The position numbers and the translations under genes are program-made. The notes below the pieces were generated by a model. It saw nothing but the letters and a program-made list of their open reading frames with translations, had not been told where the DNA came from and ran no database searches. Shown piece after piece: positions 36,796-46,461 of a DNA stretch of 64,000 bases. The stretch comes from Colwellia echini (lineage in GTDB: Bacteria > Pseudomonadota > Gammaproteobacteria > Enterobacterales > Alteromonadaceae), in the NCBI RefSeq assembly GCF_002843355.2, contig NZ_PJAI02000001.1:62001-126000 (forward strand), read 5' to 3'. Position 1 is the first letter of the stretch, and each line of letters starts with the position of its first letter.

Positions 36796-37716
36796 TTAAA
36801 CAGGATTGATAAAAGCTTCAATTGCTTCAATCGATAATTCAGGTGTTGCGCCATGTTGCTCTGCCACCATAGCGCCAACAGCACAGGCAAAATCAACTGC
36901 ATATTGCGCATCTGTTGTTGTACATAATTGATAGATTAACGAGCCTAAAAATGAATCACCCGCGCCAACGGTATCAACAACGTTAATTAAAAACCCTGAA
37001 TTATAATAATTAGTACCATTAATTTTAAGCAATGCACCGTGACGACCTTTTGTTATGCATAGGTACTGGGTATTGGTTTGCTCGGCAATAAACTCTAAGT
37101 TCTGTTCTAATGAGTTAAACTTAGAGCCCATTGCATGGGCTATTTCATATAGCTCATCATCGTTAAGTTTAATAAAGTCAGCATTTTTCATTAACGTGAC
37201 TAAAGTTTCAATATCGTAATGTGGCTTACGTAAGTTAACGTCAAATATTTTAAATTTTGCTACGTCGATAAGCTGCTTTAAGGTGTCTAAAGACACTTGT
37301 TGACGGCCTACTAAACTACCATAAACAAAAATATCTGAGCTTTGAACTTGTTCAAGTAGTGCAGGAGTTAACGCTATATTATCCCATGCGGTATCACTCA
37401 CAATTTCGTAAGTCGCTGAGCCGCGTTTATCTAACGTAACTTCAACAGTGCTAGTTTTCTTATCTGCATTGATTTCGATAAAATTAGTTTTTATGTTACG
37501 TGCTTTAATTTCATCAAGTAGTTCGTGGCCTAATTCGTCATCGCCAACAGCACTGATCATTTGTGCATTAATGCCTAACGAATTTAAACGTAAACAAACA
37601 TTTAATGGTGCGCCACCTAAACGCTTACCGTCAGGAAAACAGTCCCAAAGTACTTCACCAAAACAATTAATAGAAATATCGCTAGGTGCTTTATTTTTGA
37701 TGAATAAACTATTCAT
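36796..37716 (-). CDS. Fructokinase (PfkB family)
   Basis: 306-residue ribokinase-fold sugar kinase. N-terminal CFGEVLWDCFPDGKRLGGAP is typical of fructokinases. The catalytic block is VDTVGAGDSFLGSL, with the base aspartate in GAGDS. It should phosphorylate the fructose made by the neighbouring mannitol dehydrogenase to fructose 6-phosphate. Its ATG overlaps the dehydrogenase stop (TAATG at 37714-37718), so translation is coupled. Last gene of the mannitol operon. Confidence 0.9.
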   Translation of the reverse strand: MNSLFIKNKAPSDISINCFGEVLWDCFPDGKRLGGAPLNVCLRLNSLGINAQMISAVGDDELGHELLDEIKARNIKTNFIEINADKKTSTVEVTLDKRGSATYEIVSDTAWDNIALTPALLEQVQSSDIFVYGSLVGRQQVSLDTLKQLIDVAKFKIFDVNLRKPHYDIETLVTLMKNADFIKLNDDELYEIAHAMGSKFNSLEQNLEFIAEQTNTQYLCITKGRHGALLKINGTNYYNSGFLINVVDTVGAGDSFLGSLIYQLCTTTDAQYAVDFACAVGAMVAEQHGATPELSIEAIEAFINPV

Positions 37717-39266
37717 TATTTAGTCTCCACGGCAACTGTTAAGCCTTTTTGTAAAAGAGTGTTGTGCATAATATTTTTGATATTACTGTTTTGTGCATAA
37801 AGCGACTTAATGGCGTCGTTATACAGCAGGCTAAAAGCAGGTTGATTAATTAAATCACCAAACAAACTGCTCAGTTTTAAAAAGGCGAGGGGATCTGTCG
37901 CTGTTTTGTGCGCATATTCGGCTAACTCTGTTTGCATTGCATCTTGAATGTCTAGCTGCGATTGCGCTTGATTTACTTGCTTGTCGCTATATAAACACCA
38001 AGTAGCAATAACTAATACAGCTAAAGAGCAATCACGATTAACGGCTAAATTTTCATTAATGGTGGCAATCAAAAACTTAGGTAGTTTAGCTGAACTTTCA
38101 GAGCAAATACGCGCCAAACTGTCTTTGATGTTTGGGTTGGCAAAACGTTCAATTAAGGTGTCTTTGTATTGGTTTAAATCAATACCCTCTAACTCATCTA
38201 ATAAAGGTGTCACTTCTAAGTCCATAAAGGCGCGAAGATATTTAGCAAAATCCTTATCTGATATGGTTTCATCAATTGTTGCGTAACCATGAATTGATCC
38301 TAATAAACCCAATACTGAATGGCCGGCATTTAATAAACGAATTTTCATTTTTTCAAACGGTGTTACATCAGGCACAAACTGTGCACCAACGTTATCCCAA
38401 TTGGGTCGACCATCGCTAAAGTTATCTTCAATAACCCACTGTGAAAATGATTCACAAGTAATTGGCCATTCATCCGTTAAGCCAAAATTTTGCGCTACGT
38501 AATCAATATCTGCTTTAGTGGTTACAGGAGTAATACGGTCAACCATGGCATTTGGAAATTGAACATGCTCTGCAATCCATTGACTTAGCTCTCTATCTGG
38601 GTGCTTAGCATCTTGTAAAGCTGTAAAACTAAGTAGCATTTTACGAGTCACTGCGCCGTTGTGCTGAATATTGTCACATGACTGCACGGTAAAGGCTTTC
38701 ATTCCTTGATCTTTACGAACTTTTAACGCTGCAGCAATATAGCCAAACGCTGTTTTTGGATCGTTAGGGTGAGTAATATCATGCACAACATCCGAATTTT
38801 CTACATCAAGTTCGCCTGTCGCAGGATGAACGTTATAACCACCTTCGGTTATGGTAAGTGACACAATTTTAGTATCGCTGTGTACTAATTTATCGATAAC
38901 GATTTGTTTGTTATCAGGCGCAAAGATAAAGTCGATCATTGAACCAATTACTTTATTATCAATTTGGCCATTAGGATGACGCACTACGAGCGAGTATAAG
39001 TAGTCTTGCTTGACCAGAATATCGCGTAAACCACGATTGTTTTCTAATAAACCAATACCACATACAGCCCATTGTTCTGACCCAGGATTTTTCAGTAATT
39101 CATTACAATATACGGCTTGATGAGCACGATGAAAACCACCGACACCAATATGTACTATACCTGCTTTAAGCTGACTACGATCGTATGTTGGGCGATCAAT
39201 ATGGCTTGGTAAATCAGCTAATGTTTGTTGATTTAATATTGTTTTTTTTAATGAATCAGAAGTCAT
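37716..39266 (-). CDS. mtlK: Mannitol 2-dehydrogenase
   Basis: 516-residue long-chain polyol dehydrogenase oxidising D-mannitol to D-fructose with NAD. The nucleotide-binding start is GIVHIGVGGFHRAHQAVY. The family signature block LTITEGGY and the active-site lysine/asparagine helix KMKIRLLNAGHSVLG are present. The related fructuronate/tagaturonate reductases share this fold. The adjoining fructokinase favours mannitol (or arabinitol/sorbitol) as substrate. A short inverted repeat ACTCAA/TTGAGT (39278-39294) lies just upstream of the start. Confidence 0.9.
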   Translation of the reverse strand: MTSDSLKKTILNQQTLADLPSHIDRPTYDRSQLKAGIVHIGVGGFHRAHQAVYCNELLKNPGSEQWAVCGIGLLENNRGLRDILVKQDYLYSLVVRHPNGQIDNKVIGSMIDFIFAPDNKQIVIDKLVHSDTKIVSLTITEGGYNVHPATGELDVENSDVVHDITHPNDPKTAFGYIAAALKVRKDQGMKAFTVQSCDNIQHNGAVTRKMLLSFTALQDAKHPDRELSQWIAEHVQFPNAMVDRITPVTTKADIDYVAQNFGLTDEWPITCESFSQWVIEDNFSDGRPNWDNVGAQFVPDVTPFEKMKIRLLNAGHSVLGLLGSIHGYATIDETISDKDFAKYLRAFMDLEVTPLLDELEGIDLNQYKDTLIERFANPNIKDSLARICSESSAKLPKFLIATINENLAVNRDCSLAVLVIATWCLYSDKQVNQAQSQLDIQDAMQTELAEYAHKTATDPLAFLKLSSLFGDLINQPAFSLLYNDAIKSLYAQNSNIKNIMHNTLLQKGLTVAVETK

Positions 39267-39372
39267 GTTTTTTCCTTACTCAATAGTTTTGAGTCTATAA
39301 TTTTTGCTGGTTAACAGTTTGTTGGGTCAGCCAGTTTTTATTGATTGTTAGCTTCTTAATTAATACTTGAAT

Positions 39373-41088
39373 TTAAGTATTAAGTGTTTTTTGTCTTTTA
39401 AGCGACATATAAGCACTGGAAAAATAAGTGATGGTGCAAATGAAGCAATAAAACTCAAACTGGCTTTTATTTGCTTCATAAAGTGCCATGGTTTCACTAA
39501 AGAACATTACCTGGCATGCAAAGGCACTAATCACTAATAATGAGATAACTGAAATAGCATTTAATAATTTGCTTATACCGCTAGTATCTTCAATGAATGG
39601 CTGATCGTTAACCGCTTGTTCAGCTTGATAAGCAATAATTTGTTTTTGTTCAAGCGCTTCTGCGGCAACGTATTTACTGTAATCTTGATCTGCGCCATAC
39701 TTTTTTGCTAACACGGTATAAACTACAATGCTGAAAATCCAAGTAGGAATAAACAAGTAGTAGAAAGACATAACATCGAGAATATTTAATCCAAAGCCAA
39801 ATACTAACGCTAGTGCCCAAGTGGCAATAGCAGGAATGCTGCGTGATATATTTTGATACTTAGCCCAGTAACGAGTTAAACCAATCTTTGGAAATAACAC
39901 GTGTTCAGCAAATACAATGCCACCCACCGGAACAACTAATAAACCAGCGTAGGTAAGTAGTGGTAGCATTTGCGAAAATACAAAAGGGAAACAGGCAATG
40001 ATCACGGTAACAACGCCAACAATTGCCGTAGTTTTTTCACGTGTTTGATTCACAAAAATAGATTGAGCTGCTAAACCTGCACGATATAAATTAGCGTTAG
40101 CGGTAGTCCAACCAGCAATAATAATAATAACAAACCCCGTTAACCCTAAAGCGTGGTAAGCCACATCGCCGGGGTCTAATTGTACAATAGTCGTTTTAAG
40201 TAATACGGCCGCACCTGCGCCCATAATACCTGCTGAGATCCATGCGATATAATGACCGAAAAACATGCCAACACCTGAGAATAATCCGTAACTTTTACGC
40301 TTAGCAAAGCGAAAGGTTGCCATATCTATTAAGCCAAAATGAGTAATGGAATTAGCTGCCCAAGCAAAACCAATAACTTCAAATAAGCCGATGCCTTTTT
40401 CTCCATCACTGGTAAATCCAGTCCAAATTGAACTATCACCAATAGCTAAAAAATCGCCCCAGCCAGACACCGTAGTTGTTCCTAAGACATGATTTGATAA
40501 GGCAGGGAATAAAGTAAATGAACCAGCAATAAAGATAACAAATAACCAAGGCGCACAAACTTTAGAAAAGTCAGCAACGGTTGAAAAACCATACATGGCA
40601 ACAAACACCACGATAGAGCCCACCGCGAGTACAATGACCACAAACCAAAAACTGCTAGGATACCAATTAAGCTGCGCAGGAATGTCAAAGGCGAACCTTA
40701 CGGCGGTGGCGGATACCGTTATCATAGCGGCGGAGATCACCGAAAATATCACCACGTTTGCCCAGTTATAGAGCTTGGTCATTGAATTTCCGGCAATCTT
40801 ATTTAAGTAATTGTATAAACTTAATCGTGTTTCTACGGCTATTGGTGCAGTTAATAACCACCAAGAGCACATGGCTAATAAGTTACCAATGAGCAAACCA
40901 AGTAAAATATCTTTGGTTGATGCACCTAAGGCAACAAAGGTTGCGCCAATAACAAATTCGGTTGCGGCAACATGCTCTCCAGCATATAAACCTGCGAAAT
41001 GTTTCCAACCATGTAGCTTGTTTTTTGCTATAGGCATTTGCTCTTCATTTATCTCGCTAAATGAATTTTTTGCTTGAGTATTAGACAT
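39373..41088 (-). CDS. NCS1-type permease in the mannitol operon
   Basis: 571 residues with about 12 membrane helices. The sequence resembles the cytosine/purine/hydantoin (NCS1) permease family: HFAGLYAGEHVAATEFVIGA in the first helix, then GFAWAANSITHFGLIDMATF and AGWTTANANLYRAGLAAQSI. The fifth gene-neighbour context is polyol catabolism, with no nucleobase gene in the operon. Mannitol or another polyol is therefore the more likely cargo, an unusual assignment for the family. A C-terminal cytoplasmic/extra-helix region (about 470-571) extends beyond the usual 12-helix core. Confidence 0.75.
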   Translation of the reverse strand: MSNTQAKNSFSEINEEQMPIAKNKLHGWKHFAGLYAGEHVAATEFVIGATFVALGASTKDILLGLLIGNLLAMCSWWLLTAPIAVETRLSLYNYLNKIAGNSMTKLYNWANVVIFSVISAAMITVSATAVRFAFDIPAQLNWYPSSFWFVVIVLAVGSIVVFVAMYGFSTVADFSKVCAPWLFVIFIAGSFTLFPALSNHVLGTTTVSGWGDFLAIGDSSIWTGFTSDGEKGIGLFEVIGFAWAANSITHFGLIDMATFRFAKRKSYGLFSGVGMFFGHYIAWISAGIMGAGAAVLLKTTIVQLDPGDVAYHALGLTGFVIIIIAGWTTANANLYRAGLAAQSIFVNQTREKTTAIVGVVTVIIACFPFVFSQMLPLLTYAGLLVVPVGGIVFAEHVLFPKIGLTRYWAKYQNISRSIPAIATWALALVFGFGLNILDVMSFYYLFIPTWIFSIVVYTVLAKKYGADQDYSKYVAAEALEQKQIIAYQAEQAVNDQPFIEDTSGISKLLNAISVISLLVISAFACQVMFFSETMALYEANKSQFEFYCFICTITYFSSAYMSLKRQKTLNT

Positions 41089-41191
41089 ATTTCTTTCCTC
41101 ATCATCACTACAGGTAGCTGTTTGCTTGCTATTATTATATTTATCTTTTTATGAAAAATTTAATTTTTAGTATTTATTTAGTATCTATTTA

Positions 41192-42148
41192 CTAGCTATT
41201 TAGTATTGCTTTGGCAGTATATTCATTGGTTATCAATGAATTAATCAACTTACCTTTTAAAGCAGCGTGTATTGCGGTGATTTTATCGTTGCCGGCGGCA
41301 ACACCATAAACAGGTTTGTTTGCGTTAACCGTTAATGGCGAACTGACTACGCGGTCATTGATTTCATTGGTAAGCACCTGGCCATTTTTATCGTATAACC
41401 AACTGATAATTTCGCCTTCTGCACCGTCATTTTTGATCTGTTCAAGTGCAGAATCGTCAATAAAACCATCTAATAATAGTGGTGAATTGTCGGTAATTTG
41501 GCCAATACCAACAAAGGTTGCATCGGCTTGTTTAACCAAGCTAAAAATATTCTTAACAGGCTGTAAACTATGTAAAACTTTCTTTTCAGCAACGCTTGAT
41601 GCAATAACTGGTAAGGGCATAGGATAATGTTTAGCGTTAACACGATTAGCCATGGTAACAACAATATCAAAAGCTGAAGCTGCGCCATCGGCCATCATAT
41701 TGCCAAGCAGTGAAACAATGTTATGTTGCGGGCATTGCATAGAGGGTAATTCATCAATACAGGCTTTTAGTGCTCTGCCTGTACCAAAAGCTAATATTTT
41801 AGGTGTTTCTGATTTCAGGTAACGTTCTAATATTGCTGCGCCGCATTGCGCTAAACCATGATTTGAATTGGGTGTGCTAGGATCGCTAGGGACAATCTCA
41901 CATTCAAGTAAGTTGAATTTATCTTTTAGTTGTTGAGCTAATTCCATGCACTGCACGATAGGGTGATCTAAGCGTACTTTTATTAAGCCTTCGCTAACCG
42001 CAAGCGCGACTAAACGCTGTGCCGATTGGCGAGACACCTCTAATTTTTGCGCTATTTCGTCTTGAGTATTTTTAGCAACGTAATATAACCAAGCAGCACG
42101 TGCTGCATCCTCTAAACGCTTTAATTCGTTAGTTGATTTGTTTTCCAT
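41192..42148 (-). CDS. SorC-family sugar-responsive transcriptional regulator
   Basis: 318 residues: N-terminal helix-turn-helix (about 15-60; NTQDEIAQKLEVSRQSAQRLV) and a C-terminal sugar-phosphate-binding domain (about 65-318; ILAFGTGRALKACID, GIGQITDNSP, GVAAGNDK). SorC regulators respond to phosphorylated sugars or polyols. Located between the HAD gene and the permease in the same direction, so it likely controls this mannitol operon, including itself. Confidence 0.88.
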   Translation of the reverse strand: MENKSTNELKRLEDAARAAWLYYVAKNTQDEIAQKLEVSRQSAQRLVALAVSEGLIKVRLDHPIVQCMELAQQLKDKFNLLECEIVPSDPSTPNSNHGLAQCGAAILERYLKSETPKILAFGTGRALKACIDELPSMQCPQHNIVSLLGNMMADGAASAFDIVVTMANRVNAKHYPMPLPVIASSVAEKKVLHSLQPVKNIFSLVKQADATFVGIGQITDNSPLLLDGFIDDSALEQIKNDGAEGEIISWLYDKNGQVLTNEINDRVVSSPLTVNANKPVYGVAAGNDKITAIHAALKGKLINSLITNEYTAKAILNS

Positions 42149-42210
42149 CTGAGTGCCTTATTTTAATTATTATTCGTCAGCTTTAACTTAGGGTAAGCTT
42201 TGTTATAGCT

Positions 42211-42879
42211 TTAAACATTTTGTAAAAGTGTTTCAAATTCGTCCCAGTGCTGCATAACTACAACCTCTGGATATTTTGTTGTGACTATTTTGCGAGTTTC
42301 CTCAGCCATATGTAAACCTCCCTGGTAATGAATTACTTGCATGCCAGCAGATATTGCGGCACTTACCCCTGCCATACTGTCTTCAATAACCAAGCAGTTG
42401 CGTGCTTCTACCTGCATGATTTTTGCGGCGTGTAAAAATAAATCAGGGGCTGGTTTACCGTGTTTAACTTCTTCAGCGGTAAATATAGTGTTAGTGAAAA
42501 ACTCCGTTAAACCAACAATACTCAAGGCTTTTGTCGTGCGTTGTAGGCTACTACTTGTTGCTAAACAAAAAGTGATACTTAATTGCGCTAATAAATCTTT
42601 AATACCTTTAGTGGTTTGCAAACTAGTATCAAACTCGTTAAGTAGTGCTGTTCGGTAATCTTGCTCGAATGAATCAGCAAGTTTGATATCAAATGCTTGG
42701 TATAGTTTTTCTTTTACTGTAGCAAAGCTACAACCTAAAAAATGTTGCTGAATATAGGCAATGTCAATATTAATACCTAGGGGTAATAGCTGCTTAATTA
42801 ACACGGTAGCACTGATTATTTCGCTGTCGATTAATACACCGTCACAGTCAAAAATTATTAATTCAATGTTGCTTTTCAT
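42211..42879 (-). CDS. HAD phosphatase, beta-phosphoglucomutase-like
   Basis: 222 residues from the ATG 42877-42879, which has AGGT upstream; a longer frame from 43005 adds a non-homologous tail. HAD motifs: FDCDGVLIDSE (nucleophile and acid aspartates), TSSSLQR, the lysine in KHGKPAPDLF and IEDSMAGVSAA. The cap is of the PGMB type, close to YieH/YniC-like sugar phosphatases. First gene of the mannitol operon. Relief of sugar-phosphate stress or dephosphorylation of a polyol phosphate are possible roles. Confidence 0.85.
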   Translation of the reverse strand: MKSNIELIIFDCDGVLIDSEIISATVLIKQLLPLGINIDIAYIQQHFLGCSFATVKEKLYQAFDIKLADSFEQDYRTALLNEFDTSLQTTKGIKDLLAQLSITFCLATSSSLQRTTKALSIVGLTEFFTNTIFTAEEVKHGKPAPDLFLHAAKIMQVEARNCLVIEDSMAGVSAAISAGMQVIHYQGGLHMAEETRKIVTTKYPEVVVMQHWDEFETLLQNV

Positions 42880-43167
42880 TGCTATACCTTTTGGGTGTTT
42901 AAGTCTCGTAAAATAAATCTGAACGTATATTTTTCTTAATACAAAGTAGTTTTGAGCATTTGCTTTTGGTGTGGGCTTATGCTCAATGGTTGGGCATAAT
43001 CGCACTAGAAAAGTGCACTGTCAATGTTTAGATGTGTTTTTTTTAAACAAATTTTAAAGTTTGATTTGGCGTAGGTCGAATTTATTGGTATAGCGAGGAG
43101 TAGATTATTTAAATAAAAGTGTTTGGAATTAGGTTTAATAGCAATTGAAGGTGATTGATTTATTATT

Positions 43168-46100
43168 TCAATTATTATTAACCTTTAGCCTTAGAGTTCG
43201 CCAAGCTTCAGCAGGTTGCCAGTTTTTAACCCACAGCGGAAAATTTGCTGCGGGCATGGGTTTTGCTATGCCGTAACCTTGCGCTAAATCGCAACCTAGT
43301 CGTAACAATAATGTCCCGTGTTCAATAGTTTCAACACCTTCAGCTATAACATCTCGTTTAAATGACTTAGCTAAAGCAATAATGCCTTCGACAATGGCTA
43401 AATCATCAGGATCATGAAGCATATCACGAACAAAACTTTGATCTATTTTGATTAAACTTGCAGGTAAGCGTCTAAGATAAGTTAAAGAGGAGTATCCTGT
43501 ACCAAAGTCGTCTAGGGAAAAGTTAACGCCTAAGGCCATACATTGGTGCATAATTTCAGATACATGTTGTACATCATCTAGGGCGCTAGTTTCTAATACC
43601 TCTAACTGTAAATGATGTGGGTCAACATCGTCATGCGCGTTAAGTAATGCAGCTAATTTCTTGGTAAAGTCAGGTTGTTGTAATTGTACTGCGGCAATGT
43701 TGACACTAATATTTAAGGGTAGATTTAGCGCCATTTTTTGCCACAGACTTATTTGATTCAGTGCTGTGTTTATCACCCATTCGCCAAGCTCTATACTGAT
43801 AGCATTATTTTCAATAATGGGTAAAAAATCAATGGGAGATAATAATCCCCGTCCAGGCTTTTGCCAACGAATCAGAGCTTCCACTCCGGTAACTCTGCCT
43901 GTTTGCATATTTACTTTAGGTTGATAGTACAGTACGAATTGATCATTTTTCAAAGCGTAACGCACCGCTTCAATACTTTCTCGTTGCACTTTAACTGCAT
44001 CATCTTGGGCGGTGTCAAATAGATGATAATGATTTTTACCCGCTCCTTTTGCTATATACATAGCTTGATCTGCATGGCGCATTAATTGATCGGCATTGAC
44101 ATTATCTTGCGGATAAAAAGTAACACCAATACTGGCGGATATATTTAATACAATGCCATTTATGGTAATGGGTTGAGAAGCCGCAAGTAATAAACGTTGT
44201 AATACTGGATGACAATCTTCAGCTACTGTTGCATTAGGCAAATCAGCGAGTACGGCAACAAACTCATCACCACCAATACGAGACAAACTGTCGCCTTGAC
44301 GTAAGGCGGCTTTCATTTTAGTAGCAAGAGCAATGAGCAGATCGTCTCCCATATCATGACCATAAGCATCGTTGACCGTTTTAAAACCATCTAAATCAAG
44401 GAATACTACGGCGAGTGATTTCGAGTTGCGTTGGCATTGCAACATAGCTTGTGACAGTCGATCAGCAAGTAATGATCTATTTGGTAAATTTGTCAGTGCG
44501 TCAAAGTGAGCTATATGCTCTAGTTGATTTTGATGCTCCTTAACTGACGTTATGTCGTTACCTAAAGCAACATAATGAGTGATAATGTTATCTTCATTAC
44601 TTACGGCACTAATGGTTTTCATTTCAATATACAATTCACCATTTTTGCGACGATTCCACAACTCACCTTGCCAATGACCTTCTTTATTTAGAGTTTTCCA
44701 CATGTCGTGATAAAACTCAGGAGGTTGCTCTCCAGATTTGAGAAATCGAGCATTTTTACCAACAGCGTCTGTGCGGCTATAGCCAGTGAGAGCTGTAAAA
44801 GTGTCATTTACATCAATAATTAAGCCTTTTGTGTCGCTGATGATTATACTTTCGCGGGCATGAGAGAAAACACTTGCAGCGAGCTTTATTTTTTCTTCGG
44901 ATAGCTTACGCTCGGTAATATCACTGTGGGTTCCACTCATACGTAACGGTTTACCATTTACATCACGTTGCATTACATTTGCTTGGTCATGTACCCAAAT
45001 ATAATTACCTGATTTAGTCAGCATGCGATATTCAAGGCTGTGACATTTAGTTTTTTCTTCAAGCACATTATTTATCGATGCCCATGCCTTAGCTCTATCA
45101 TCGGGATGAACAAAATCAGCCCATTGCTTTGTTGTGTTTTTTATTTCATCGTAGCTATAGCCCAACATTGTTGCCCAGCGCTCGTTACGTTCAACATTAC
45201 TAGTAACAATGTTCCAATCCCAATATCCTAAACCTGCGCCAGCTAATACCAGTTGCATTCTCTCATCACTGGCTTTTAGCGCTAAATTCACTTCGGTTCT
45301 TTCAATTGCAATGCTTGCTAAGTTAGCTGTTTGCTCAATGAGATTAATATTCTCAATTGTGGGGTGGTGTATATCGCGATGATATATAGCAAAGGTGCCA
45401 ATAACTTGACCTTGAGTAGATCTAATAGGTTCAGACCAACAAGAGCCTAGCTTGGCTTCTTTTGCAAGTTCAGTGTATAAATGCCAATTAGGATGGGTTT
45501 GAATATCTGCGACGATTACGCGCTTGTTGGTAAAAGCTGCACTACCACAAGAGCCAACACCTTCACCTATTTCTACGCCGTTAATGGCAAGAGAATAAAA
45601 TTCAGGCAGGCTTGGCGCTGCGCCGTGGATTAGATGTTTTCCTGTTTCATCGAGTAATAGAATACTACATAACATTTGGGGGTTGTTTTGTTCAACACTG
45701 TTAACGATAGAGTTAAGAATTAACGGTAATTGTTCATTACTAGCAATCAACTCTAGTATGGATGAGTTTGCTTTTTCGCGTAACTCTATTTTTTTTATAT
45801 CACTAATATCATGTACGAAGCCTGAAATTTTATAAGGCTGATTATTGTCATCAAGAATTACTTTGCCGCGACAATCGATCCACCGTGGTTGTTGGTTATT
45901 GGCGAGATTTACTTGAAATTGCATGTGGTGTTCTTCACCTGTAACAAAGCTCTTTTCTATAGAAGTAGTAAATATTCGTAAGTCTTTGGAATTAAGTAAT
46001 GCAGCAAAATATTTTGACGTTGTTGCTGATTGAAAAGGGATTTCAAATAAGCGATACATGTCTTCAGACCAATGAGTACTTCTATCAGCTAGTATTTCCC

Positions 46101-46263
46101 AGTGGCCGATGAGCGCATATTTGTGTAAATCATAAAGGTGAGACTTATCATCAAGGAGTTTTTTCTCGGTGTTTTTTCTGCGATTCATTGCTTTTAGTAG
46201 CAAAGTTATCCAAATTGAGAGGCAAATGAATAGTATGGCAATAACTAAAATAAAATTTATCAA
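43168..46263 (-). CDS. PAS-GAF-PAS-PAS-GGDEF-EAL c-di-GMP protein
   Basis: 1031 residues: one N-terminal membrane helix (about 3-24), PAS (about 45-155), GAF (about 165-325; GEGVGSCGSAAFTNKRV), PAS (about 335-452), PAS (about 462-575), GGDEF (about 585-750; GGDEF at 664-668 with RQGD I-site) and EAL (about 765-1020; EAL at 795-797, DDFGTGYSS). Both output domains look catalytically complete. The three PAS and one GAF domains may sense redox, light or small ligands, none predictable. Monocistronic. Confidence 0.93.
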   Translation of the reverse strand: MINFILVIAILFICLSIWITLLLKAMNRRKNTEKKLLDDKSHLYDLHKYALIGHWEILADRSTHWSEDMYRLFEIPFQSATTSKYFAALLNSKDLRIFTTSIEKSFVTGEEHHMQFQVNLANNQQPRWIDCRGKVILDDNNQPYKISGFVHDISDIKKIELREKANSSILELIASNEQLPLILNSIVNSVEQNNPQMLCSILLLDETGKHLIHGAAPSLPEFYSLAINGVEIGEGVGSCGSAAFTNKRVIVADIQTHPNWHLYTELAKEAKLGSCWSEPIRSTQGQVIGTFAIYHRDIHHPTIENINLIEQTANLASIAIERTEVNLALKASDERMQLVLAGAGLGYWDWNIVTSNVERNERWATMLGYSYDEIKNTTKQWADFVHPDDRAKAWASINNVLEEKTKCHSLEYRMLTKSGNYIWVHDQANVMQRDVNGKPLRMSGTHSDITERKLSEEKIKLAASVFSHARESIIISDTKGLIIDVNDTFTALTGYSRTDAVGKNARFLKSGEQPPEFYHDMWKTLNKEGHWQGELWNRRKNGELYIEMKTISAVSNEDNIITHYVALGNDITSVKEHQNQLEHIAHFDALTNLPNRSLLADRLSQAMLQCQRNSKSLAVVFLDLDGFKTVNDAYGHDMGDDLLIALATKMKAALRQGDSLSRIGGDEFVAVLADLPNATVAEDCHPVLQRLLLAASQPITINGIVLNISASIGVTFYPQDNVNADQLMRHADQAMYIAKGAGKNHYHLFDTAQDDAVKVQRESIEAVRYALKNDQFVLYYQPKVNMQTGRVTGVEALIRWQKPGRGLLSPIDFLPIIENNAISIELGEWVINTALNQISLWQKMALNLPLNISVNIAAVQLQQPDFTKKLAALLNAHDDVDPHHLQLEVLETSALDDVQHVSEIMHQCMALGVNFSLDDFGTGYSSLTYLRRLPASLIKIDQSFVRDMLHDPDDLAIVEGIIALAKSFKRDVIAEGVETIEHGTLLLRLGCDLAQGYGIAKPMPAANFPLWVKNWQPAEAWRTLRLKVNNN

Positions 46264-46418
46264 ATGTTACCCTTAATTAGCATTCTATACCGATAAAAAC
46301 ATTCCTTGTGATTATAGAATATAGCAAGATAATGGTTATAGCCAGTTACAAAAAAATATGCTGCTTGGAAGCAATATTAATAGGCGACAGAATTAAGTGT
46401 CTTGTTATATAGAATAAG

Positions 46419-46441
46419 AAAGCCTCGCTAAACGAGGCTTT
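46419..46441 (-). terminator. Terminator after alginate lyase
   Basis: AAAGCCTCG (46419-46427) and CGAGGCTTT (46433-46441) make a 9-bp perfect stem with a 5-base loop, 20 bases past the lyase stop on the minus strand. Confidence 0.75.
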
Positions 46442-46461
46442 GTAAAGGGTAGTTGAATTAA

